Positions 11,065-23,555 of a stretch of DNA of 64,000 nucleotides are shown here, in pieces. Origin of the DNA: Ehretia macrophylla (taxonomy: Eukaryota > Streptophyta > Magnoliopsida > Boraginales > Ehretiaceae); assembly GCA_037974665.1 (NCBI GenBank), contig CM075778.1, positions 7,367,001 through 7,431,000 of the forward strand. Reading direction: 5' to 3'. A model generated the notes under the pieces. It did not search any database and was not told where the DNA came from. It saw only the letters and a program-made list of their open reading frames with translations. The first letter of the stretch is position 1, and each line of letters opens with the position of its first letter. A program made the position numbers and the translations under genes.

Positions 11065-13974
11065 TCATTTTTGCCAAACATACATCCAAAGATTGTAAAC
11101 AAGTGCCAATAATATAACAATCAAGACTTGTTGGACAAGAGAAATGTTGTTCTCTCTCAACGTTCCCTCGCAGGTCTTGATGTCTGCAGGAGCATAGAGC
11201 AACGCCATTGATATGCAGTCCTCATCTGCCCCTTTGAACACTGGCCTCCCTATCACATGCTTGTATTGTCCTGCGCTCCATGCCTGTCAAAGATTGAAAA
11301 AGAAAAAAAGAAAACATTATCATTGTTATTAAAGACGTTATAAACTAAATACATATCTTGTAATATCTTAGGTCACCTGTTAATACATTGAGTCTAATCA
11401 ATTGACTCAAATTGTTTAAACATGTGTTAACAACTGTAGTAATAAAGGAAAATTTGCATAAATGGTCCCTATTATTTTCTTAAATTGATTTTTTTTGGAA
11501 AACAATAGGTATTAAATTAGATAATTTGAACAATATAGACTAAATTGGCTAATATTGAATAATATGGACGAATTTAAAATTTTGAAAAAATAATATGGAT
11601 TATTTGTGCAATTTTACCTAGTAATAAACTCAAATCATTATAAACTGAACACATATCTCATACAGAATGGATATGAGACGGATTGTCACATATCTTATAG
11701 ACAGAACGGGGACATGATGTTACAATCTCCCCCTTAAATACGCTAGGACAAAGTTAATCAAGATGCAACTACTAATTTGTCAACAAATTGAGTCTAATCA
11801 ATGACTCAAAATGTTTAAATCCATAGTGATAACATTAGATAATTTAAGTCATGATAAACTAAATATACATCTTATATAAAAAACTAACGTGAAACAGGAT
11901 GTTACAAAAATTAATCTCCTTCTTGTTAATAAGTTAGTATTATAGTACTACTAATAATAGAATAATATGAGATCTCAGCTAGACTCTTCTTCACTGGAGA
12001 AAAGAAAAGAGAACAGAACTCATCAGTGAAAAAGTACAATATAACTATTTCAACATTGGAGACCCTAACCATCATTAAAGTATCACCTAATCTATTGAGT
12101 AGCATTTCTAACTCCATCAAGTTGTCTACAAAAGCCATAATGATGATACATGCCTCATTTTTCCTTTAAGCATATTATACCTTGGGCTATAAAAGTTTGA
12201 ATAATTAGCCTTTTGAAGCATGCAAGATCTCATTATGGACCAAACTAGTTAAAACAGCAATGCTTCAACCTCGAGGCAAATCTAAGATGTTTTGTCAATG
12301 AAAATTAATAAGTTTTAAATACCAAAACTAGTGGAAGTTAACTAATTTTACAGAATCAACGTAATGTATATTATCTTTAGAAGTCAATAGAGACTACCGT
12401 CTCACGATGTAAATTGTGAATTCTTTGATGCCTCAACTTCTTCAAAATAAAATAAAAAAAAAAAAAAAATCCAATCATGGATACGTTTGTTACCTTTAAT
12501 TGATCTCCAATGGTGACTATGAGAGCATCTTTATCAGATTGGAAAGAAGCCCAACCTTTCTTGGAGTAAACATGGAACTCCTCACTTCCAATGCATATAT
12601 GCATACACAATGCATGAGAGAATTCGGATCCTCTTATCAGCATTCTTATAATGTCATGTCTCAATGAGTTTGCAGCTCCCTGGTCGCCATGGACACTCTG
12701 CGAATGCTTCTTGAGGAGACACAGAGGACCAACATACTTTGGCTGATCCTCTAACATTGCACCATTTTGATCATGAGCTTTTCTTGATGAATTGTGTCGC
12801 AAGAATTTCAGAATTTTTTCAGCCACCATCTCAACGTCGGATGAAAGCTTTTCCAGCTTCTCTCTGCAGTATGAGTGTGTGAGGCATCAAAATTTTTGAG
12901 CAAAAATGAATACGAAATATCAGAATTCATTAAGTATCATCACACAACAAAAATGATGTATATGACCAGGAATTCACGTTAGGTAGGACCATAAATTTTA
13001 TGATGCAGCAGTACACTCGAACACTTGCTCTAGGTCAATCAAATATTAAATAATATTTGTAATGAGAAAGCATAGAATTTAAACTTGAAATCTTTGACTG
13101 CAACAAGTTATATATTACCCGCAACAAGTTATATATTACCCGACCACTCTAACAATCCTTTGGTGGCTCATGGAGCATGTTATGCATATTTTCTCATGTT
13201 TTATTAGTAACTTTTACAACAATGATTCAAGAGTTTACACACTAGGCAGGTTTAATTAGGAAATCTAAATAGCAATACCATTCAAATTAACCATGTAAAT
13301 GTCTTCAATCAAGTTTATCAATCAAAAGAATACTCTTAACTGATCGAGCATTGCTATATATAATTCTTACTATGTAAAAGAGTATGAAAGGATTACGTAA
13401 AATATTATTTTACCGGTGTTAGTAATTACCTGAAATTTGAATATCCGAGTGGCCAAATTCCCTCCATATCCAACACCAATCTTTCATCCCTACACCATAC
13501 AAACTCTTCACTCATTTCTTGGTCATCATCTTCCCCATGGCCCTCCTCAAAACCGTACACCCTGTCCGCCGACCTCGTCACCACCTTCCTCTTCTCTGGC
13601 GGTATCCTAAAAATCCCAGTGCCGGCAGCCAAAACAGATTCGATAAGATCACGTGAAACTCCATGGTTGATCACCTGAAAGCAGCCAATTTGAGCAACCG
13701 ATTCAAGAACCTTCAAGATTGACTCCTTCTCAAGTGAAGCCAACGAATGTAAATCAAGTTTCGGAGGATTTTCGATGGATTTTTGCCGTGGAAAAACCCT
13801 GTCAGGAAGAATCAGGTCCGGGACTTTGAGAGAATTTTCAAGAAACTCAGTTAAAACTTCATCATTTGTGACAGATGATCGTCGGCTAGAGCCCACCGGA
13901 GATGGCGGTGGTGCACGAAAATCGATGATGGTGTTGTCTCGCATTAATGGTTCAGGCGTGATTGCCATCTTCAT
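11065..13974 (-). CDS. 2-oxoglutarate/Fe(II) dioxygenase-like protein, probably catalytically inactive, with hydrophobic C-terminal tail
   Basis: Three minus-strand exons, 13974-13430 (ATG), 12863-12494 and 11283-11065 (TGA), with GT-AG introns and correct phases, encode 377 residues. Residues about 70-140 are a typical DIOX_N region (PPKLDLHSL, IGCFQVINHGVSRDLIESV, FRIPPEKR). The C-terminal part keeps the jelly-roll framework (ALIVTIGDQLKAWSAGQYK, ISMALLYAP). However, the HxD motif is not recognisable, the distal metal His in the usual KSVxHRV context is replaced (YKHVIGRPV), and the Arg of RxS appears as Cys (DCISM). Canonical family members need all of these to bind Fe(II) and 2OG. The last about 20 residues (VLIVILLALVYNLWMYVW) form a potential tail anchor. 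Intron 2 contains a short Mutator-like MITE. The gene model is solid; inactivity is inferred from motif loss and could reflect a divergent clade. Confidence 0.8.
11447..11618. mobile_element. 172 bp Mutator-like MITE in intron 2 of the dioxygenase-like gene
   Basis: A perfect 10 bp TSD, TAGTAATAAA, lies at 11437-11446 and 11619-11628. The ends are GGAAAATTTGCATAAATGGTCC and, as the reverse complement of the right, GGTAAAATTGCACAAATAATCC. The interior repeats 'GTCCCTATTATTTT'-like motifs in inverted orientation. No coding capacity. Confidence 0.85.
13100..13141. repeat. 21 bp tandem duplication in dioxygenase-like intron 1
   Basis: Two exact adjacent copies of a 21 bp unit beginning GCAACAAGTTATATATTA (13100-13120 and 13121-13141). 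Confidence 0.85.
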
Positions 13975-14756
13975 TTCTTGCTAAAAAAATCTAATTCACA
14001 CACACTTGTTGCTTAATGTGTGTAGTGTGTGTATTTGAGTAGTATATAGCTAGTACATGTTTTTATTTGTTGCACTGGCTATAAAGTGGAAAAATTGAAG
14101 AGAGAAGGAAGCAGTAATGATGAGAATGTTTGGAGGATGACCTACATAAGAGAATCAGCATGTTATTTCAACTTTTTTTTTTTTTTTTTTTTTTTTTCTG
14201 GGTTGCTTTTTTAAATCTTTGCTTTACAGGTCTTCATCACCACGGGCTTGTTCACAGTCCTAAAGTGGCGGCAATCATGCATGATGGGTCACTTGATTTT
14301 ATTATCTTTTTTCTTTATTGCTTTCTCTTTTTTTTTTTTCTTTTTTTTCCGAAACAGGAACCCTTGTAGGAAGTTTTTCTGTTTTACACGAGAGGGTTAA
14401 ACTTCGAAATATATAAATTTATTTGAACAATACATGGTTCAAGTTAGGTTTTGTTAGTCGAATATAAAATTTATCAAGACGACTGTAAAAAAATAATTTT
14501 TTAATTGATTTAGATTGGTAACAATAACAAGTCTTCTATACACGCCTCAAATGCTCAATATACACTAGACTAACGGAAGGGGTTTTCTTTCTTGCTCTAT
14601 TTTTATGGATATAACAAAAGTCTTTTCCTAGCATATTGTTTCCAGGTCTGGCTTTATATTAAACGGGTGAAAATGCATCCAATGGTTTCTGTAATAGATC
14701 TAGTTGCCTTTGGTTTGTTCAATGGCAGTATTACATGCATGGGAATAAGATCTCAC
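13975..14756. other. 5' flank of the dioxygenase-like gene
   Basis: Upstream of the minus-strand ATG there is a CACACA tract in the 5' leader and a TATA-like CTATATAC on the minus strand near 14042-14049. Long poly(T) runs (about 14172-14198 and 14330-14350) follow. I see no coding sequence. Confidence 0.45.
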
Positions 14757-15273
14757 TAAGTTGGCAATTGATATGTTGAAATAGGTTGAAAATGTTGTTG
14801 TTGTTATTGTTTATTATAATTATTTATATTTGTTAATAATATTATATTTTATTTGAATGACCAAAGTGTTCTTTCAAAACATAACATGTATATAACAATA
14901 AAATTAAAGGATAATTCTTATTATCTTTTATCATTATTCCTTTTTATCATTATTATTTATCAGTGATGATATTCTTATTTATTTATATTATTATTTGTTA
15001 TCAATGATATTATTATTTATATAATTTAAAAATATTATTTATTATTTATAAATTACCATAATACCCTTTCAAAACATAACATGTATATAATAACAAAAGA
15101 ACAATAATTATTATTATTATTATTTATTAATATTAATATTATTATCATTAGTATTATTAATAATAATATCATTTACTAACGATAATATTATTATTCTTTA
15201 TTAATATGATTATTATTTGTCAAACGACTAAAATGTCCATTCAAAATATAAAAGTGTTTTATTATTACTATTA

Positions 15274-15312
<39 letters not shown>

Positions 15313-15605
15313 TATTGTTGTTGTTGTTATTATCATTATTATTATTAAATTTTTAAATAATAACATGTATATAATTACAAAAGACAATTCTGTCTTTTTA
15401 TAAAAGTTATTTAATTCCAATACTAGTTTAGTATTCTGACTACCAAAAATGCGTTTGGAATCAATACATTCATTTTTATATTCATTTATATAGCATATCA
15501 AATACGACATACTTTTACCTAAATTCAGTCTATTTTCAAATATATTTCATTCATTAACTCATTCCACTCCTATTCAAATTCATTGAATAAACCAATTGCC
15601 ACCTT
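14757..15605. mobile_element. AT-rich element with GGCAATTG inverted ends and (ATT)n core
   Basis: The left end reads AAGTTGGCAATTGATATGTTG. The reverse complement of the right end reads AAGGTGGCAATTGGTTTATTC. The interior repeats a unit containing TTTCAAAACATAACATGTATATAA (about 14872, 15067 and, more diverged, 15237 and 15350), separated by long (ATT)n tracts. A related copy, interrupted by a copia element, is at 54643-60757. No TSD is obvious and no ORF is present, so the superfamily is undetermined. Confidence 0.55.
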
Positions 15606-16008
15606 ATAGTTTTATTCAATTTGGATCTGATCGATAAGTTGCCAACTATATAGTGGACTAATGATAAGGTTTCAAACTTATAATTGGGCCTTTGGTGATG
15701 TAGAGGAGTCCATAAAAGCTGCTGGAATGTCCACTGACCCAATGATTGAAGATCACTATATTCAAAGTGATCCAGACTTCATTAATTGGACTTATTGATG
15801 TAGTCTTGGTTGGTTTCGCAGTCTTCTTTGCATTCATGTACACCTCAAGGGGGCTAGTAAATGTCTACAAGAGATTATGTCAATTTTATTTAGCAAAAAA
15901 AAGAGATGATGTCAATTTTGGTTTTGTTCTCGTGTTCTTAGTTTGGCCCGGTTTGTGGGCTTCATTTTTCACTCACGAGGAGGATGGAGGTGTAGTCTGC
16001 CAAACTAG
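15606..16008. other. Intergenic, one copy of a short dispersed repeat
   Basis: About 15656-15708 (ACTAATGATAAGGTTTCAAA...) is similar to about 16300-16350 (GCTAATCATAAGGTTCTAAA...), giving a ~50 bp direct repeat 640 bp apart on either side of a SINE. No gene is seen; short ORFs here look random. Confidence 0.45.
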
Positions 16009-16019
16009 AGAGATGAAAC

Positions 16020-16142
16020 TACGCCACTAGAGTTTTTGTCTATTGGTATGTAACTCGTTATATATGTGAGAGGTTGCGAGTTTGAATCTTGCTGGTTATA
16101 TTATACGGCTTTAGACCTTCTCTAAATCCAAAAAATAAAAAA
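16020..16142 (+). mobile_element. SINE (short, tRNA-type promoter)
   Basis: 123 bp between perfect 11 bp TSDs, AGAGATGAAAC, at 16009-16019 and 16143-16153. It contains a B-box-like GCGAGTTTGAATCTTG about 65 bp from the start and ends in CCAAAAAATAAAAAA. TSD, internal Pol III box and A-rich tail together identify a SINE. Confidence 0.8.
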
Positions 16143-16153
16143 AGAGATGAAAC

Positions 16154-17485
16154 GGCCATGGGCCTTTTCTGGGAGAAGTCTCCGACGCTCAAATCGGTTT
16201 GGATAAGAGTGACGAGCTCGAAGAAGTCCCTTTAGGTGACTAGTAGAGAGCCTCAAGTTCTGGTTGGCAACCAAGAAAATCCGTTTCTACTGTGTAACGG
16301 GCTAATCATAAGGTTCTAAACTTCTAATTGGGCATTTCGTGAAATAGAGGATATTTGTGGGGTGAGTCTCACATTGGATCGGATCTACACACCCACTGTT
16401 CGGTCCAAAGATTAGGCTGACCTGACTGAAAAGTTTCAATTTTCTTTTAAAATCTCTCACAATAGTAACTAAAATTATTTGCTAACAACAATGAGGGCGT
16501 TACTGTGTTATCACTTTCCTAACTACAAATTTTCTAGATTAAGATTTTACGTTATTAAGAAAATTAATGGTATTTGATACAGGTAATAAACCTGGACTCA
16601 AGAATAGGCAAGGCCAGTTGACATTTTAGCACAAGCAACCGTTTTCAAATGAACTGAAGTAAGATCCAGGCAAGGCTATGTACTAAACGATCCCTCGAGA
16701 TTACCAGGGGTAAGTGTGATAGAGCAGAATAACAAGCTGTCTGACGACTCGAGCTCCTGCAGAATACTCCTTAGGACCTCCGTAAAATGCGAAGAGATTT
16801 TATGAGTGAGGACTGTAATATGTTGAGTTTTTTTTCTTGTATTCAAATCGGACTTCAGGAAAATGTCTAAACGTCGTAAATTTCGAGAGACCTTTTTCAA
16901 CAATAGTATAAATTTCTTATTCTATAACACAAAAATGGTTACTAATTCTAGATATTCTCACTATTTTTAAATTATTCCATCCCAGTTTTATTACGATCAC
17001 CAATTTAATCGTCAAAATTTAACTTCTGAAATTAAATTCGCACCGTTCATTTTGCAAGTGATTAGTTCGGATTGTTGACCGAGGCCTATATTCACGCTTT
17101 TACCTTTATCAATGTCAAAATAATGATATAGTTTCATAGCTTATAGAGGTCTAATAAATATTGTTGTGGGAAAAATGTTTGTATATGACAAATGGTCATT
17201 TAATCGATAAAATTAAAAATAAATCTTATAAATATAAAATTTATATGTTTGTGAGAAAGATCAAATGAGCTAACATTAACTTCTTTTGTTACGGAGCCTA
17301 GCACGTTGGCCAACAAAGCGTGTGGGAGGCACTAGGCAGTCGGTGAAAATGGGCCACCTCAATAGCTTTTTTATTCACCAGAGGTAGCGAGTCGACGCGG
17401 TTATCTTTAATCACTCATATGCTATGCTCCAGGTCAATAATAATCAATATCAAAACAATCAATGCATTTATTCAGCCAATAAAAC
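16154..17485. other. Intergenic, no gene seen
   Basis: AT-rich with scattered low-copy-looking sequence. Apart from the short direct repeat near 16300-16350, I see no delimited element, RNA gene or credible ORF. Confidence 0.5.
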
Positions 17486-17500
17486 CTCATAGTTAGGAAG

Positions 17501-17693
17501 AGCGTTAACAAATCTTGTGACTGGATTATTAAATTTAAAAGTAAAAATTTCTTGTTTGTAAATTGGGTTTCGAATATCTCTAATCCTTTATTGAACTTGA
17601 TTGTATCAGACCTTTACCCAATTGATACTTGTATTTTGTTTTCTTAGTAATGAAACCCATTTGACAAAAAAAAAATAATAATAAAAATAAAAA
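17501..17693 (+). mobile_element. SINE
   Basis: 193 bp between 15 bp TSDs, CTCATAGTTAGGAAG (17486-17500) and CTCATAGCTAGGAAG (17694-17708), with one mismatch. It has a B-box-like GGGTTTCGAATATCTC near 17567. The 3' end is AGTAATGAAACCCATTTGAC followed by an A-rich tail. Confidence 0.85.
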
Positions 17694-17708
17694 CTCATAG
17701 CTAGGAAG

Positions 17709-18691
17709 CAACTTGGTATTTGAACATTGAATTAAGAGATTAAGCCGTAAAAGAAAGATTGTTCTTCAAAACGATTCAATTGCATTAGAATATTTTCTAA
17801 TGTAATCGGGTTGTTGATATCAATACACGCCCAATACATCCCAATACATTGAGAATTTGGAATGTTTTGAAAACGTCCAAATTCTTGGACGTTTCCAAGA
17901 ATTTTCCGTAAAAGAAAGGTTGGTTGAGTCAAGTGGACTTCATTTTGTGTCACACCAACAATAATACCTCCCCCAGTTGAGGATTGCTTTTGGCCATGGG
18001 ATTATTTATAGGGGATAAAGCTATTTTGTCTACTAGCGGTTTGATTTAGTGGTATAATTATCGTTTTAAATGTCAAAAATTTTGAAAATGAGTTTCATGT
18101 GTAAAATTTTAAGTGATATAAAATGATTTAAACATCTCTTAAAAAAAAAAAAAAGAAGTTATTTTGCCCCACGAATTCTTAGCTAAATTTTCAAATTCTC
18201 CATCAATTTTTAAATTTATCTAAATTCTTCCATGAATATTGAGAAAATAAGAGTTTTGTTAAATTTTGAAGATATATTTGTCTTTTTATATTTAAAGATT
18301 AATAAAATAAAATTGTTGAATAGGATTCAGTCAGAAACTCGTAGAGTAAAAAAACTTTTAACAATTATTTACATATGCTTTTTAACCGTCTTAAGATTTA
18401 GAAATGCAGTTTTAAAAATCATGAATATAATAAACTCACTAGACATTTGGCAACTTGCAATGGCACATCAATTGGTTTCGTAAAACATTTTTTGGTTGTT
18501 CAACATAAGAAATGGTTGGAGAAACTAAAGTGTGTTAACCAGCAAAGACTATGTCTTATGCAAATTGTTGTGATTTTGGTGATTATTTAATTTGATTTCA
18601 TAAGTCTGAATTCAAACCAAAAAGTCGTCAAGTGGTTCAACTGTGAGACATGCAAGGTTTAAGAAATGTATTATAATTCCTTTCCTTGCAT
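17709..18691. other. Intergenic, no gene seen
   Basis: AT-rich. The 83-codon ORF near 18232 has no recognisable motif and a composition like its surroundings. Confidence 0.45.
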
Positions 18692-18707
18692 AAATTCACC
18701 TTTGCTA

Positions 18708-18935
18708 TTTATTTTTATTTTTTTGGAATGACGTGAGAATTCAACTAGCGGAATCCGATCACTGAATTATTAGGCAGAACTAGATCATTAACTAATAAAC
18801 TCAGGGTGCAGCGGTGCGCACCCACATATGTATGAAATTAGTCAAGGGCGAAACTCTAAAATAGTAGAGAGTGTCGAACCCGCAACTTTGCATAAATGAT
18901 TTCATCCTACTACTGTTAGACAATACTCGTGGGGC
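18708..18935 (-). mobile_element. SINE, minus orientation
   Basis: 228 bp flanked by perfect 16 bp TSDs, AAATTCACCTTTGCTA, at 18692-18707 and 18936-18951. On the minus strand it starts with an A-box-like TCTAACAGTAGTAGGATG, followed by a B box GCGGGTTCGACACTC, and ends in CTCACGTCATTCCAAAAAAA plus an A/T-rich tail. It is related to the copy at 52243-52469. Confidence 0.92.
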
Positions 18936-18951
18936 AAATTCACCTTTGCTA

Positions 18952-19677
18952 ACGGCATTTAACCTAGTGGCTTATTTTGTTTTCTCAGATTTATAATTGA
19001 CAAAAGGTTTCCATATCAAGTCTCTTTTGCGATTTCCTTGTAGGTTTGAGGAAGGCTTTTCAAAACTTGGACTTACTAATTTATGGAATCATATCCGTTA
19101 CGGGCTTTACAATGATACGTATCTCTAATTGGTGGTATAATTATAAAAAATCACTATATTATTTAAAAATTGAAACTATTAGAGATGATTTACTTTACTG
19201 GTTTATGGTCTCCATATGATTTGAACCTTGAACATGAAAGCTAAGGGCAAAATTTTGACCCAAAACCTTCTCGCACTGGCTCTTATAATATGATAAAATC
19301 ACAACTTCATTTAAAAATTTAAATTGTTAAAAAAAAAGTTTACTTAATTATCGCTTCTTTCCTTTCTAGCCTGCCTTTAAAATTTTCCTTTATCATCTAG
19401 GCTTGACACCCTCTTCATACTATCATGAGATTCTTGCCATACAATTCCTAATTCTAGAAATATCAAATTCTTTAATAATTAATATCAAACCTAACTTATT
19501 CGGCTTCAGCATAACATAATATTTTTGTTTCAATTTTTTCTGTTTTTGGTCGAAAATCTTTTGTTATAGTTTTGCTAAAACAATGTGACCTACTTTCAGC
19601 TACCTTCGCAAATCGCAATCTAGCAACACAAGCCATGCCCAACTACCACTTTTGAGTTTCTTCTCGGGCACATATTT
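18952..19677. other. Intergenic, no gene seen
   Basis: AT-rich with A/T homopolymer tracts; no delimited element or credible ORF. Confidence 0.45.
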
Positions 19678-19691
19678 TTGGTATGTAGTTT

Positions 19692-19814
19692 ATTTATTTA
19701 TATTTTTATTTAAAAAAATGGTTAAAACCGTATAATAAAATTAATAAGGCTCGAACTTATAATTTTTTGTATAATAATAAATAAATTTATCACTTAATTT
19801 AAAACTCTAATAGC
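19692..19814 (-). mobile_element. SINE, minus orientation
   Basis: 123 bp between 14 bp TSDs, TTGGTATGTAGTTT (19678-19691) and TTGGTAGGTAGTTT (19815-19828), with one mismatch. On the minus strand it carries a B-box-like AAGTTCGAGCCTTA and ends in an A-rich tail (AAATAAAAATATAAATAAAT). Confidence 0.78.
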
Positions 19815-19828
19815 TTGGTAGGTAGTTT

Positions 19829-22205
19829 TCAAGCATGTGTTACTGTCCGTCAATTACTTTTCTTGGACGTTTGGACCCATGCAATAAAGATGGATGAGAG
19901 GATGACAACGTTTTCGTCTTTAGTGGCCACAAGAAAAATGTAAGAACTGATGAATTCTATGATGGATGTGATGTTGATGATGTTCCGAACAGTTGGCTAC
20001 TTACGTGGTTGCATGACTGCCAATTGTAGACAATTCTCCCGAAATGAATTTCTTCGTAACGCTATTATATTATTAAATAATTATAATAAAATAATGTGAA
20101 TAATTTATAACAGTTAAAACTGCTCAAAATATTATTACGTTGTGAGATGATCCTCAACTCCCTTCTCCCCACCCCTTTTTTATGATAGAAACATTACTGA
20201 AAAATCTTTTATACTCACATTAGAGTCTAAACTCCGAAACTTATAATTTTAATTGAAAGACATATAATGTAATTTAGTTAGTCACAAGATTTATCAAAAC
20301 TAATACGAATAAATCTCTTACCATATTCTAAGCGCTTTCCCGTTAAGCAGACAACATGGGATTATTGTAGAAAACTTCATTAAAGTCGAACGACCCCTTT
20401 GACTATGTTAATGATTTAATGTGGCCGAAATGTCTTTATTACTTAGAGAAAGGGCTTCCATCTAAATAATTTTGTAGTCTATTATATATAATGATCAATA
20501 AATTTCGTGACATAGGCTCTTCGCCTACCACTTTTGAATATTTAAAAATAAAAAAATTGTTCCACGGTTTTGACAAATTCTAACTTCTCACCAACAATTA
20601 CTATATGAATGTAACTTTTGTAATATATATAGTTATTTGGGCAAATACAATGATTATATATTTTCATGTTATGTTACACATGATTATTTGATTACTAATT
20701 TTCCATATTTTTTTCAAAACATATCTTTGTCTAAACATAGATAATTATTGTCCATGTTTCATATGATTGTTTGATTACTCAATTGTTCTTATCATTTCTA
20801 TTGGAAATGTGCAATTAATAATTTATGTTTTTCTTTAGTAAGTATGAAATTATCAAAATACTATTTAGCAATATTGATGCCATAATCTATTCAATTCGAT
20901 ACAATATTTTATTTTGTATGAAGATATTTGCGTTCTTTCTTTTTCCTTTTCCTTTTTTTTTTTTCCTGGTCAATAGGCTCTTCTAGTTGGCGTGACGTTT
21001 TTAAGACTATAAAATACAATTGGAATCTATATATAGTTTGAAATCATATTAACTCAAATTGCTTTCACTTTTGACAAATAAAATCATAATTTTTTAACAT
21101 TTCACAGAAGTTGACATAAGTAGTTTTTGACAAAATATAATTTTCATTTTTTTAAATTTTAATATATATTTATACTTTTAAAAATGAAAAATAAAATAAA
21201 AGATTTTTTTTATAAAAATTTTGATGACTAATTTGACAATTACAATCCAAAATCACTTTTACCCTATAAGGACAAACACCAAGTTTTAACTATCTTATAA
21301 TCACATTCTCGAAAATTACTTTTTTTTAAATCATATTTTACAAAAATAGGAGCAAAACAAAAACCTAATCAACATGTGGTGAATAGCCCTAGGCTTCTCC
21401 TGTTAATACTAGAGAAATTCATCGATCAATCAAAAATAATTAGAATGGATCCCCATCTTTTTCCTCTCTTCGATTATTTTCACCAAAAAGAAACAAAACC
21501 TATAAGAAATATACCATGGACCATTCACCATTGTATTGTTGTTAGAGAAGTCATGAGATCCATAACGATGAAGACAAATGTGGAAGCATTTTTCAAGAAA
21601 AAAAGGACAGACCACACATGTTTGTGTGAGGGTCCTAGCATCCAAGACTTTCTTTCCCGTCTTCATCAACGAGTGAATTTACACGTAACGTTACGTTATG
21701 ATAATATTATATAAGTTATGATGTGATTTAATGATTATAAATTATTTATATAATTATATTAATATAATAAAGATTAATTTATTGTTAAATTTTATTTATA
21801 ATATTACGACGGGATTCTATTGTGATTATGAAATGGGTGAGATGTCAATTTTCACAGAAAGTTCCTCAGGCGCTGAAACACGACCTTGTCAGCATTGTCA
21901 ACTCTCCCACGTTTACCACCCTCCTCAACTAATTATCACAGCCACCACCTAACTAAGGCTGCTACTAAGCACATTGCGTACCCCAAAAGACCACAGCCAC
22001 AAGTATCAATAGCTCATGCCCTACAAGACACAATGTGTCTTTTGATTGGAGTGTCATAATATTACGAAAAAAGATTAATAGATGTAAAGTAATAATATAA
22101 TTTTTTGATATTTATATTTAATAATTTAAATTATTTTACAATTATTTATCTTTTTCGTAGCATTATGACATGGTCGAGATTCCTCCTACATGGTCATTAC
22201 TGCCT
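19829..22205. other. Intergenic, no gene seen
   Basis: Strongly AT-rich. ORFs near 21376-21714 have no recognisable domain. No TSD-delimited element was found by eye. Confidence 0.45.
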
Positions 22206-22994
22206 AATTAAGTCCTCATTGCATTTTGATCAAAGACACCAGATAATAGAGCTCGGGAATAAATTTAGAATTAGATTTTGTATACTAAAAACTGTATTCT
22301 TATATTAGAGGTATGGATCTAGATTTTTTTTATTAAATATACAAGTTGACAAATACACGAATAATATTTTTTTAAGGGCAAGGAGTTAATTAATTTTTTC
22401 AACTAAAATTACCCATAATTTTAACTTTTTTACGGGATTTTGTGAGGTTAATAGGGGTTGCTATCCTTGTTAATAATCACTGTATTTGTCGGTACTTACT
22501 GCAATTTGATTAAAGACTCCAAATAATAGAGCTTGGGAAAATTTAGAATTAGATTCTGCAAACTGAAAAGCTATATTCTGCAAATTGAAAATTATTCTTA
22601 TATTACTGTAATTTGATTAAGACACCAAACCATGGAACTTGGGGGATAAATTTTGTTAAAATTAGATTGTGCAAACTGAAAATTGTATTTTTATATTACT
22701 TAGGGGGCGTTTAGTTCGCAGAATGTTACAAGATTCTTGGAAATGTGAAGTTTGGAATATGACATTGAGTTAAACCAAACATAATAAAATAATATTCCTA
22801 TGAACTTGACAAAATATTCTCAAGAATATTTTTAACAAACCAAACACTTTTAATCACATTTTTGGAAATAAAAAATCTATCCGTGAACCAAACACCCCCT
22901 TAATCCGATTAAAGACACCAAATCATAGAACTTTCAACTTTGGTGTAAGATCCAAATTAAAATATGCAAACTGACTATTGTACTCTTATATTAG
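22206..22994. repeat. Four degenerate ~100 bp direct repeats
   Basis: Copies lie near 22206-22308, 22497-22606, 22608-22699 and 22900-22994. Each contains a diverged 'TTTGATTAAAGACACCAAAT', then 'TTTAGAATTAGATTNTGCAAACTGAAAA', then 'TATTCTTATATTA'. Copies 3 and 4 are separated by the MITE at 22703-22899. Copies 1 and 2 are separated by about 190 bp of unrelated sequence. Confidence 0.75.
22703..22899. mobile_element. Tourist/PIF-Harbinger-like MITE
   Basis: 197 bp with TTA on both sides (22700-22702 and 22900-22902). The TIRs are GGGGGCGTTTAGTTCGC and, as the reverse complement of the right, GGGGGTGTTTGGTTCAC. It sits inside the ~100 bp repeat array. Confidence 0.78.
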
Positions 22995-23547
22995 TTTAAT
23001 TTTTCTAGATAGTAATACCCAAAAGTCTCATTAAACAAAGAAAAAAAAAACAACGCGCATAAATGAAATATTGTTATATTTCAACTAGAATAACTTTTTT
23101 GAAAATGAATTTTATGAGTCAAGATACATAAGTCTATGAGTAAATTAACAAGAAAATATTGAATTTGATAATTACACTATTGGGAGTAAAGCCATCATTT
23201 TAGAAAGACAAAAAGGGAAAACAAAAATAAAACTCATAATAATTCTATATATACTACTTTTTTTATTTATTTAAAGAATAACTAAATTGTACAATAAAAA
23301 ATAAAAAATATTACTATAATAATTATTCTCGTAATTTTTTACATTACCATATCAAAAACCTATTAATAATTCTATAAACACTACCTACCTGTGTAATATT
23401 ACTTATTTTTTATCGTCTATTAGATAAATGTTACTTTACCTATTTTTAGAAACAAATAAGTCCATTTTACAAGTCACCTCAATCTTTATCTTTGTCAAGC
23501 AAATCTTGGAAGCCACAACAAACTAGTTTTTGCCAGCCAAGTTCTCA

Positions 23548-23555
23548 TATAAAAA
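23548..23555 (+). promoter_or_regulatory. Candidate TATA box of the NADP-malic enzyme gene
   Basis: TATAAAAA lies about 235 bp upstream of the ATG. It is followed by a leader with a long CT-rich tract (about 23661-23715). The position suggests transcription starts near 23580. 22995-23547 holds no other feature that I can see. Confidence 0.5.

Noticed and set aside
15206-15510. Ile/Tyr-rich ORFs
   Set aside because: Product of the (ATT)n tract in the AT-rich element.
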